Source: Vulcanimicrobiota bacterium (GTDB taxonomy: Bacteria; Vulcanimicrobiota; Vulcanimicrobiia; Vulcanimicrobiales; Vulcanimicrobiaceae). From it: 6,543 nt of DNA. Location: positions 1 to 6,543 of the forward strand of contig JASHXG010000022.1 in assembly GCA_030043675.1 (NCBI GenBank), written 5' to 3'. This document shows positions 1-5,671 of the stretch, one piece after another. The translations under genes and the position numbers were made by a program. Each line of letters starts with the position of its first letter. The stretch's first letter is position 1. The notes under the pieces are model-generated. The model searched no databases. It was not told where the DNA came from and saw nothing but the letters and a program-made list of their open reading frames with translations.

Positions 1-341
1 ACCGTCAGCGTCGCGGGCGGCGTCGCGTTGCGCCACTGGGCACAGACCATCGTAACTCCGGAGACCGGATCGTTCGCGAGCGCAGCCGACGAAGCGTTCG
101 TCGTCCAGGTGATCTTGCCGGGCCGCATCCAATCCGACTCGGTAAACGCCGGAACCGGCACCCAGATTCGTGCCGGTCCGTTGGCGGCCGGCAAAACAAT
201 CTCGGTGACGACTTCGTAGGTCTGCCATGCGCCGGCTGTCGGATCGAATGGATCGGAAGCGGGCGCCGCCCTTAGCGCCGCGGGAATGCTCGCGGCGAGC
301 GAAAGCGCCGCACTTTGCTGTACGAACCGACCTCGCCTCAA
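1..341 (-). CDS. Secreted transglutaminase-type protein, N-terminal part (cut by left edge)
   Basis: Partial gene: 113 codons are visible and the reading frame is open to the left edge. The start is TTG at 341-339, six bases after an AAAGGAGG ribosome-binding site (355-348); no ATG fits. Residues 1-25 look like an export signal: an Arg-rich start (LRRGRFVQQ, loosely Tat-like), a hydrophobic Ala/Leu stretch, then an Ala-rich cleavage region. The mature start (GAWQTYEVVTEIVLP, then GPARIWVPVPAF and a W-x-RP) resembles the N-terminal beta region found in bacterial transglutaminase-like (papain-fold) proteins. The catalytic Cys-His-Asp domain would lie outside the window, so enzymatic activity cannot be judged. 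It follows the S53 peptidase by 12 bases on the same strand, so the two are almost certainly co-transcribed. The family call rests on remembered sequence pattern and is moderate; the existence of the gene is well supported. Confidence 0.72.
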   Translation of the reverse strand, partial: MRRGRFVQQSAALSLAASIPAALRAAPASDPFDPTAGAWQTYEVVTEIVLPAANGPARIWVPVPAFTESDWMRPGKITWTTNASSAALANDPVSGVTMVCAQWRNATPPATLT

Positions 342-347
342 TCTCTT

Positions 348-355
348 CCTCCTTT
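348..355 (-). promoter_or_regulatory. Strong Shine-Dalgarno setting a TTG start
   Basis: On the minus strand AAAGGAGG lies exactly six bases before the TTG at 341. Its first two bases are shared with the TAA stop of the S53 peptidase (356-354). This site decides the start of the downstream transglutaminase-type gene and implies that ribosomes terminating on the peptidase can reinitiate there. Confidence 0.8.
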
Positions 356-1862
356 ATTCAGCCGCGAGGGCTTGCGAGAGGCGTTGACCGTCAGGCGTCC
401 CTAAGCCTGTACACGGATCCCAACCCGGCCCGGCGCTGTAGGCACCGTTGCTGCCGCTGGTAATGTCGTGCAGCGGGCCGGGACTCGCCGGATAACCCGG
501 CAGGCTGTAGAGACTCGGGTCCAGATAGCCAAGGTGGCGCCCGAGCTGCTGATTCATCAACGCGATCAAGGCGGCCCACAGCGGCGCGACCGCGCTGGTC
601 CCGCCGACGACGACGTTTTGGCCGTCGACCCGAATGCTGTAGCCGGTATTCGGATCGGCGTCACCGGCCACGTCGGGAACGCCACGACCGCCGGTAGAAC
701 CGGCCGGCGGTGCCGGGACGGTCGCGTTCGCTTGCCACGACGGACGCGCGAAGAAATCGCTGACGCCGCCTCCCGAGTCGCTCCACGCCGTCTCGGAGGC
801 GATCGTCGTCCCGCTGCCGGCGAGCGTCGTTCCGCCGCAACCCAGCGCGTACGGACTCGACGCCGGAAAGTCCACATGCGAAGCGCCGTCGTCCACGCCG
901 TCGCTCGAGCCCCCGTCGCCCGACGCGACGCAGACCGAAACCGCAATCGTCGACGCGCCTTGGATCGCTTGGTCGAGCGCATTGCGGGCCTGCTGCGACC
1001 AACTCGACTCCGGGCCGCCCCAGCTAATCGAAATCACCGAGGGATTATTGCTTTGGTCGTGCACGGCCGTCGTGACCGCGTCGAGAAAACCCTGATCGGT
1101 GTTCGGCGCGAAATAGAGCACGAGCTTGGCGCCGGGCGCGACGGCGCCGGCGATCTCGGCGTCGAGCATCACCTCGATGTCCGCGTCCTCGTTGCCGGGC
1201 GAACTCGTCGCGCCGTCGACCAAGACGATGGTGACCGTTTGCGCGCTGACTCCGAGCTGCGTCAGATAGGCTGCAAAGTCGGCTTGTGTGAAGCCGCCGC
1301 CAAGCTCGATGACACCGATGCACTCGCCGCTTCCGTTGACGCCCGACGGGAAATCGTAGAGGCTCGCGACTTGGAGCGGCGTGAACGAGGTCTCGGGCGC
1401 TGCGGCCAGACGCGCGTGCGGCGACGCTTGGGGCCGGTCGTCGAGGCCGAGCACCGCTTGCACGACGCCCGAGAGCTCCGCCGGCACGCTAATCGAACCG
1501 TCGTGGCCGCGGTAGGTCGTCGGGCCGGCTTGGTAGCGTTTCAAAGCGACGCCGAAGGCGGCATTCATCTGCGCGGTCGTCCCCCGCAACACGACGCTGC
1601 GCCGGGCCGCGCTGCTCTCGACCACGGTTAGCCCGTGCTGGTGCGCAAAGGCCTCGACCTTCTGCAAATCCGTGGCGTCGGCGCCGTAGCGATCGGCATA
1701 GGCTTGGCGCGAGATCGCCCCCGGCGCGGGTGGATCGGAGCTCTTCGAGCGCAGCCACAGCGTGACGGTGATCGGCGCATCGGCCGGCGCGTCGCCGAGC
1801 ACGCGCGCTCCCGGTAACGAGGGCCGGTCGCTTCCGGGTACGGTCCATCGGTCTGCCATCAT
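354..1862 (-). CDS. S53 family serine-carboxyl peptidase (kumamolisin-like)
   Basis: Secreted acid endopeptidase of the sedolisin/kumamolisin family, 502 residues. Residues about 25-150 match the pro-kumamolisin activation domain (AYADRYGA, then HGLTVVE, FGVALKRY, VLGLDDRP); the catalytic domain follows from about 157. Visible active-site residues are Glu230 and Asp234 in EVMLD, the oxyanion Asp316 in SGDGG, and Ser423 in GGTSAVAP. The C-terminal calcium site is suggested by Asp466-Ile467 and Asp482 in GWDPCTG. No signal peptide is seen, as in pro-kumamolisin itself. The start is the first of two tandem ATGs (1862-1860), five bases after GAGG. A longer frame from a TTG at 1901 has no ribosome-binding site and adds 13 unmotivated residues. 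The gene is first in a unit with the transglutaminase-type gene and divergent from the propeller cluster. The family call is very secure; exact substrate is unknown. Confidence 0.95.
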   Translation of the reverse strand: MMADRWTVPGSDRPSLPGARVLGDAPADAPITVTLWLRSKSSDPPAPGAISRQAYADRYGADATDLQKVEAFAHQHGLTVVESSAARRSVVLRGTTAQMNAAFGVALKRYQAGPTTYRGHDGSISVPAELSGVVQAVLGLDDRPQASPHARLAAAPETSFTPLQVASLYDFPSGVNGSGECIGVIELGGGFTQADFAAYLTQLGVSAQTVTIVLVDGATSSPGNEDADIEVMLDAEIAGAVAPGAKLVLYFAPNTDQGFLDAVTTAVHDQSNNPSVISISWGGPESSWSQQARNALDQAIQGASTIAVSVCVASGDGGSSDGVDDGASHVDFPASSPYALGCGGTTLAGSGTTIASETAWSDSGGGVSDFFARPSWQANATVPAPPAGSTGGRGVPDVAGDADPNTGYSIRVDGQNVVVGGTSAVAPLWAALIALMNQQLGRHLGYLDPSLYSLPGYPASPGPLHDITSGSNGAYSAGPGWDPCTGLGTPDGQRLSQALAAE

Positions 1863-1899
1863 CGTTGCCTCATACCCATGCCGACGGGCGACAGGCGCC

Positions 1900-1905
1900 A
1901 AGGAG
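1900..1905 (+). promoter_or_regulatory. Shine-Dalgarno for the small ORF at 1911
   Basis: AAGGAG lies five bases before GTG 1911 and eleven before ATG 1917, both in the same frame of the small ORF. The propeller gene itself has no ribosome-binding site before its ATG at 2057, so this site may serve the whole cluster through translational coupling. Confidence 0.45.
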
Positions 1906-1910
1906 CCGTG

Positions 1911-2060
1911 GTGACGATGTCGCAGCTATCCAGGGCCATGTCCATCGCAAGTCGACTTCTCCTGACGGCCTTTGCGGCGGCACTCTTCGCCGCGATCCCG
2001 CAAACGGGTGCCGGCTCTCCGCCGGTTGCAGCGCAATCGAACCATTGCCCGCGCCGATGA
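1911..2060 (+). CDS. Possible small signal-peptide-like protein leading the propeller gene
   Basis: A 49-residue frame (GTG 1911; 47 residues if ATG 1917 is used) preceded by AAGGAG. It has a positively charged start, a hydrophobic core at residues about 16-29 (LLLTAFAAALFAAI), then a Pro/Gly/Ala-rich stretch with a plausible Ala-x-Ala-like cleavage and only about eight residues left, ending in HCPRR. Its TGA stop overlaps the ATG of the propeller gene (ATGA, 2057-2060). It may be a leader peptide that couples translation, a tiny membrane peptide, or a decayed signal peptide from a former secreted form of the neighbour. Against it: it leaves under 50 bases for promoters between it and the divergent S53 gene, and high-GC DNA yields hydrophobic chance frames. 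No homologue is recognised. Confidence 0.4.
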   Translation: MTMSQLSRAMSIASRLLLTAFAAALFAAIPQTGAGSPPVAAQSNHCPRR

Positions 2061-3172
2061 GCAAGGTGCGGGTCTTGGTCGGCACGCGCAAAGGCGCGTT
2101 CATCCTCAGCGCCGATGGAAAGCGCGACCGCTGGGACGTCAGCGGCCCGCACTTCGCCGGTTGGGAGATCTACCACGTTAAAGGATCCCCGGCGAATCCC
2201 GATCGCATCTACGCCTCGCAGTCGAGCGGCTGGTTTGGACAGCTGATCCAACGCTCGGAGGACGGCGGCGCGACGTGGGAGCCGGTCGGCAATGATTTTG
2301 CATACGACGGCGTACCCGGGACGCATCAATGGTACGATGGCACGCCGCACCCATGGGAGTTCGCGCGCGTTTGGCATCTCGAGCCTTCGCTCACCGATCC
2401 CGACCACGTCTACGCCGGTGTCGAGGATGCCGCGATCTTCGCCTCGACCGACGGCGGCAAAAGCTGGCGCGAACTCTCCGGGCTGCGCTCGCACGACACG
2501 GGAGCCTCGTGGCAACCTGGGGCGGGCGGCATGTGCCTGCACACGATCCTGATCGATCCGCGCAGTCCGCAACGCATCTTCGCCGCGATCTCGGCCGCAG
2601 GCGCGTTTCGCAGCGACGATGCGGGCGCCACCTGGCGGCCGATCAACCGGGGACTGAAGTCCGCGGGTGTGCCCAATCCGACCGCCGAGGTCGGTCACTG
2701 CGTTCATCGGATTGCGATGCATCGCGACCGCCCGGACGTGCTGTTCATGCAGAAGCACTGGGACGTCATGCGCAGCGATGACGCCGGCGAATCGTGGCGC
2801 GAGATCAGCGGGAATCTTCCGACCGATTTCGGCTTTCCCATCGACGTTCACGCGCACGAGCCCGACACGGTCTACGTCGTTCCGATCAAGAGCGACTCGG
2901 AGCATTTCCCGCTCGACGGGAGCCTTCGCGTCTTTCGCAGCCGCACCGGCGGCGACGAATGGGAGCCGCTGACCAACGGTTTGCCGCAGCGCAACTGCTA
3001 CGTCAACGTGCTGCGCGATGCCATGGCGGTCGACTCGCTCGATTCGTGCGGCATCTATTTCGGCACGACCGGCGGACAGGTCTACGCGTCGTCCGACGCG
3101 GGCGACAACTGGACCGCGATCGTGCGCGATCTTCCGGCCGTCCTCTCGGTCGAGGTGCAGACGCTGCCGTGA
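2057..3172 (+). CDS. BNR/Asp-box beta-propeller protein (sialidase-like fold, function unknown)
   Basis: 371 residues starting MSKVRVLVGTRKGAFIL, the usual start of a family annotated as exo-alpha-sialidase or WD40/YVTN/BNR-like. Asp-box motifs (S-x-D-x-G-x-x-W) recur at residues 67-74, 130-137, 186-193, 240-247 and 345-352, with a degenerate copy at 295-302 (SRTGGDEW, Asp lost), consistent with a six-bladed propeller. No FRIP motif or arginine triad of true sialidases is evident, so glycosidase activity should not be assumed. Several His/Cys residues lie between blades (His90, His98, His107, His214-Cys215-His217, His265-Ala-His267) and could form a binding pocket. There is no signal peptide, so it is probably cytoplasmic. 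The frame stays open upstream to 1865, but the extension has no family character; ATG 2057 overlaps the small ORF stop. The TGA stop overlaps the GTG of the MoaD-like gene. Confidence 0.88.
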   Translation: MSKVRVLVGTRKGAFILSADGKRDRWDVSGPHFAGWEIYHVKGSPANPDRIYASQSSGWFGQLIQRSEDGGATWEPVGNDFAYDGVPGTHQWYDGTPHPWEFARVWHLEPSLTDPDHVYAGVEDAAIFASTDGGKSWRELSGLRSHDTGASWQPGAGGMCLHTILIDPRSPQRIFAAISAAGAFRSDDAGATWRPINRGLKSAGVPNPTAEVGHCVHRIAMHRDRPDVLFMQKHWDVMRSDDAGESWREISGNLPTDFGFPIDVHAHEPDTVYVVPIKSDSEHFPLDGSLRVFRSRTGGDEWEPLTNGLPQRNCYVNVLRDAMAVDSLDSCGIYFGTTGGQVYASSDAGDNWTAIVRDLPAVLSVEVQTLP

Positions 3173-3465
3173 TCCGCGTCGAGCTTCCCGGCCATCTGCG
3201 CACGCTGGCGCACGTCGAGGGCGCGGTGCTGCTCAAGCTCGATGGCGACGTCACGCAACGAGCGCTGCTGGACGCGCTCGAGGCTCGCTATCCGGTGCTA
3301 CGCGGAACCATTCGCGACCGCGCCAGCGGACGACGCCGGCCGTTCGTACGATTCTTTGCCTGCGAGACCGATCTATCGCACGAGCTGCCCGACGCGCCGC
3401 TTCCGCCGGCCGTTGCTACGGGTGCAGAGCCGTTCCTGGTGGTCGGCGCGATGGCCGGCGGCTGA
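3169..3465 (+). CDS. MoaD/ThiS-family ubiquitin-like protein with C-terminal Gly-Gly
   Basis: A 98-residue beta-grasp protein. It starts MIRVELPGHLRTLA, continues with a helix around residues 28-41 (TQRALLDALEARYP) and a basic loop (RASGRRRPF), and ends AMAGG, with the exposed diglycine at 97-98 that MoaD and ThiS use for adenylation and thiocarboxylation. The start is GTG 3169, overlapping the propeller's TGA (GTGA), so the two are translationally coupled. It is longer than classical MoaD (about 80 residues) because of an insertion near residues 62-80. No molybdopterin or thiamine synthesis gene and no MoeB/ThiF-type activating enzyme is in the window, so a cofactor role is not indicated by context. 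It could be a dedicated sulfur carrier or a protein modifier; both are inference. Confidence 0.85.
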   Translation: MIRVELPGHLRTLAHVEGAVLLKLDGDVTQRALLDALEARYPVLRGTIRDRASGRRRPFVRFFACETDLSHELPDAPLPPAVATGAEPFLVVGAMAGG

Positions 3466-3469
3466 GGAG
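3464..3469 (+). promoter_or_regulatory. Ribosome-binding site of the cupin gene, overlapping the upstream stop
   Basis: GAGGAG lies just before ATG 3473 and shares bases with the TGA stop (3463-3465) of the MoaD-like gene. The gap of three to five bases is on the short side. The arrangement ties cupin translation to the upstream unit. Confidence 0.6.
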
Positions 3470-3472
3470 TCC

Positions 3473-3952
3473 ATGAAAAAAGTCAACACGAACCAGATCG
3501 AAGAGATCGCGTGGGTTTCGCCTAAGGGCAAGTTTGGAGGGTTTGGCAAGGAGGTTTCCGAGGCGCTCGGCCGCGATCCGCGTTCGACGGATTTAGTCGC
3601 CCGGCATCCTTTCGACGTTGAGATCTTGCGGATCGCTCCCGGCAAGGCGCCCTATCTCTACCACTCTCACAGCGCGCAATGGGAGTTCTACCACGTCATC
3701 TCGGGCACGGGAAGGGTGCGCCATCAAGAAGGCACGACGCCGATTGTCGCGGGCGATGCGTTCATCTTCAAGCCGAACGAGCCGCACCAACTCGTCAATG
3801 ACGGCTCCGAGGACCTGGTCGTCTACGTCGTCGCCGACAATCCGATCGGCGAAGCGCACTACTATCCCGACAGCGGGAAATGGGGGGTGCCGATTCCCGA
3901 GCGCCGCTACCTGCGCTCGGAGAACCTCGACCGATTCGACGGCGAGGAGTAG
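3473..3952 (+). CDS. Single-domain cupin protein, probable metal-binding
   Basis: 159 residues with one complete cupin barrel. Motif 1 supplies His64, His66 and Glu71 (YHSHSAQWEFYHVISGTG) and motif 2 supplies His105 (FKPNEPHQLVN), the usual four ligands for Fe, Mn or Zn. The tail (ADNPIGEAHYYPDSGKW) is typical of a widespread group of stand-alone cupins of unassigned function. No signal peptide is seen. ATG 3473 follows the MoaD-like stop by seven bases, so it is the last gene of the propeller/MoaD unit. Its final 46 bases are shared on the opposite strand with the 3' end of the beta-lactamase. Small-molecule binding, isomerase or dioxygenase activity are all possible; the sequence does not choose. 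Confidence 0.9.
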   Translation: MKKVNTNQIEEIAWVSPKGKFGGFGKEVSEALGRDPRSTDLVARHPFDVEILRIAPGKAPYLYHSHSAQWEFYHVISGTGRVRHQEGTTPIVAGDAFIFKPNEPHQLVNDGSEDLVVYVVADNPIGEAHYYPDSGKWGVPIPERRYLRSENLDRFDGEE

Positions 3953-5154
3953 CCGCCGGCACCATCGCCGAGCTGCGTCAGTATCCGGTACGCCAGTCTC
4001 ACCCGCTCGGAGATCGGATAGCTCTTGTTGGCGAGAATGACGATTCCCAGGCGCTCTTGGGGAACGAACGCGACGTAGGTTGAAAAGCCATTCGTCGATC
4101 CGGTCTTGTTGATCCAGACGTCGCTCCCCGGTGTTTCGGGCGGCACGATCCGGCTAACCGGCGTCGCCGTGAAGAGCATGGCCGGACCGTTTCCTTGCAG
4201 CAGCGCTTGCAGGCTGACGGGATACGGATACTGCTCCCATATCAAATCCTGGGTCATGACGCCGGCTTGGAAGTAGCCGGTATGCGTCTCCGTAATCGCG
4301 CGCCGGAGCGTTCCGTCCAGTGCGATCATCTCCATGTTTGCTTCCACGAAACGGATCGCGTCGGCGGCGGTGGTCCTGACGCCGTACGCCTCCGCCCAGA
4401 GAACTCCGGCCTTCATTCGTATCGGCGCGCCGTCGCTCGTGTAGCCCTGCGCGTAATCCGCCATTCTGGCTGCGGGGACGTTGATGTACGTGTTCTTCAA
4501 GCCGAGCAACGGGAACAGGCGGTCCTCCATCAACGAGACAAAGTCCTGATCCATGCTCTTCGCCGTTACGGACCCGAGCATTCCGATGCCGACGTTCGAA
4601 TAAGTTCTGCAGCTGCCCGGCGCGCAGGTAGGCGTCCAGCGCTTTAGATACGCGATCAGTTGACCGTCGTTTTCGATGCCGTTGGGGACCTGCAACGGAA
4701 GGCCGCCGGGCGTGTGCGTGCCCAGACTCAGCAGGCTAGCGTTGCCGAATTTGCTCCCGCGCAAGGAGGAAACGTATCGGCCCACCCGCTCGGAGAGCGC
4801 GAGCTTGCCGGTAACCGCCGCGTACGAAGCCAACGTCGCCGTGAACGTCTTCGTGACCGATCCGATTTCGAAGAGCGTGTCGCGCGTGACGGGCTTTCGG
4901 GTCTCCAGCGATGCCACGCCATAATCCAGTACGTACGTTTTCCCCGCCGCCGTGAGGCCGACGGCCATGCCGGGAATCTGGTATTTGGCCATCACGGGTG
5001 CGACCGCGGCAGCGACGACGGTCTTGACGTTATCCCGTTGATTCTCGTTCGCACGAGCGACGACGGCAGAGAGCATCACGGCAGTGAAGGCTGCCACAAG
5101 CGCGTGTAGAGCGTTACTGCGCAGGCGGGAACTGTATCCCCGCAATCTTGCCAT
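3907..5154 (-). CDS. Class C (AmpC-type) beta-lactamase
   Basis: 415 residues; periplasmic serine hydrolase expected to open beta-lactam rings. The nucleophile motif SVTK is at Ser99-Lys102, YSN at Tyr185-Asn187, KTG at Lys350-Gly352, and the Gln of GLPLQVP at 155. Subtracting 35 maps these to class C standard positions 64, 67, 150, 152, 315-317 and 120, all exactly. The same offset places signal cleavage after Ala35 (VVARA/NENQ), supporting ATG 5154: it yields an Arg-rich n-region and hydrophobic core, whereas GTG 5097 would lack the charged part. Differences from the E. coli enzyme include Cys177 and Cys182 (CAPGSC) just before the YSN motif, Ile at standard 346 instead of Asn, Ser at 318 instead of Ala, and a polar tail of about 19 residues. 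The start lies 41 bases inside the upstream gene; no ampR-like regulator is present. A DD-peptidase or esterase role is less likely given the full-length match. Confidence 0.93.
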   Translation of the reverse strand: MARLRGYSSRLRSNALHALVAAFTAVMLSAVVARANENQRDNVKTVVAAAVAPVMAKYQIPGMAVGLTAAGKTYVLDYGVASLETRKPVTRDTLFEIGSVTKTFTATLASYAAVTGKLALSERVGRYVSSLRGSKFGNASLLSLGTHTPGGLPLQVPNGIENDGQLIAYLKRWTPTCAPGSCRTYSNVGIGMLGSVTAKSMDQDFVSLMEDRLFPLLGLKNTYINVPAARMADYAQGYTSDGAPIRMKAGVLWAEAYGVRTTAADAIRFVEANMEMIALDGTLRRAITETHTGYFQAGVMTQDLIWEQYPYPVSLQALLQGNGPAMLFTATPVSRIVPPETPGSDVWINKTGSTNGFSTYVAFVPQERLGIVILANKSYPISERVRLAYRILTQLGDGAGGYSSPSNRSRFSERR

Positions 5155-5542
5155 CCTTATCCAGGACGAACACCTCGTTGAGCGTCGTCGTTTTAAATAC
5201 CACGCGAAAGACGTACGCGGTCTCGTCATCAGCGACCGACTCCTGACCCAACGGCGTAAAGCTTAGCGGATCTCCGAGGGCGCCGAATTTTTGGCTGATT
5301 TGCTTGATCGCGTCCGGAGTCAAATCGGCATTCATCGTGGCGGTTAATTGCGAGCGGTCGATATCGCCGGTCTGCATCCGATGCAGCCATTCTCTTGCTC
5401 TGGTGGCGGGGTCGGCGCTTGCACCCTCAGCAGCGGCGCTCGCGCTCGGGGAAGGTGATGGAGTCGCCGTTGCCGCAGAAACGGCGCTCCCGGTAAGGAG
5501 CGCTGACAGTACGCCGACTACAGCAAAGATGCGCAAATCCAT
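5114..5542 (-). CDS. Small secreted protein of unknown function, coupled to the beta-lactamase
   Basis: 142 residues. Residues 1-23 form a signal peptide (MDLRIFAVVGVLSALLTG..AVSA) without a lipobox Cys. Next comes a Pro/Ser/Ala-rich linker (about 24-47), then a compact domain: helix with EWLHRMQTGDIDRSQL, a segment DAIKQISQKFGALGDP, and beta strands ending DKDGKIAGIQF. The shape (helices, then strands, ending in a 'DKDGKIAG' hairpin) recalls the small NTF2-like/DUF3887-type domains often attached to secreted serine hydrolases; this is a pattern resemblance only. The start is ATG 5542, four bases after GAGG, with AAGGAG twelve bases upstream. It is the first gene of a unit with the beta-lactamase, whose start codon lies in its last 14 codons. 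It may assist or once have been fused to the hydrolase; this is inferred from the overlap. Confidence 0.8.
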   Translation of the reverse strand: MDLRIFAVVGVLSALLTGSAVSAATATPSPSPSASAAAEGASADPATRAREWLHRMQTGDIDRSQLTATMNADLTPDAIKQISQKFGALGDPLSFTPLGQESVADDETAYVFRVVFKTTTLNEVFVLDKDGKIAGIQFPPAQ

Positions 5543-5671
5543 CAGGCCTCGATACTCCTTAATCGATTGGCCGCTTTACGGTTGGCGGCGTTCTGGTCCT
5601 GCCGAACGCTTGGACTTCAAGCCGATGCTAACGCGAGGGCGCGCTCCAGCCGGGCGGCGAATCCCCGGCGC
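5543..5671. other. Divergent intergenic region
   Basis: This 129-base gap separates the minus-strand small secreted protein/beta-lactamase unit from the plus-strand M3 peptidase, so both promoters should lie here. An 8-base palindrome AATCGATT sits at 5561-5568 beside the minus-strand AAGGAG. No convincing -35/-10 pair was found on either strand, and no ribosome-binding site precedes the peptidase ATG. Confidence 0.5.

Noticed and set aside
468..1631. 387-residue plus-strand frame opposite the S53 peptidase
   Set aside because: Arg/Ala-rich translation with no domain or ribosome-binding site, exactly antisense to a well-supported peptidase; a high-GC shadow frame.
1863..1901. Longer start of the S53 peptidase at TTG 1901
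   Set aside because: No Shine-Dalgarno before it, while GAGG sits five bases before the ATG at 1862.
1865..2056. N-terminal extension of the propeller gene in its own frame
   Set aside because: The extension has no family resemblance and no ribosome-binding site; the family start MSKVRVLVGTRKG coincides with ATG 2057.
1859..2905. 348-residue minus-strand frame opposite the propeller gene
   Set aside because: Antisense to a gene with six Asp-box repeats; composition is shadow-like and no family is recognised.
2057..3172. Annotation of the propeller as a true sialidase
   Set aside because: Asp boxes show only the fold; no FRIP motif, arginine triad or secretion signal is visible.
3169..3465. 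Assigning the MoaD-like protein to molybdenum cofactor synthesis
   Set aside because: No moaE, moeB or other cofactor gene is in the window, and its coupled partner is a propeller protein.
4195..5109. Two plus-strand frames of about 150 residues opposite the beta-lactamase
   Set aside because: Both are antisense to the catalytic motifs of a clear class C enzyme and have low-information Arg-rich translations.
5561..5568. AATCGATT palindrome as an operator
   Set aside because: An isolated 8-base palindrome is expected by chance and no second copy or matching promoter elements were found.
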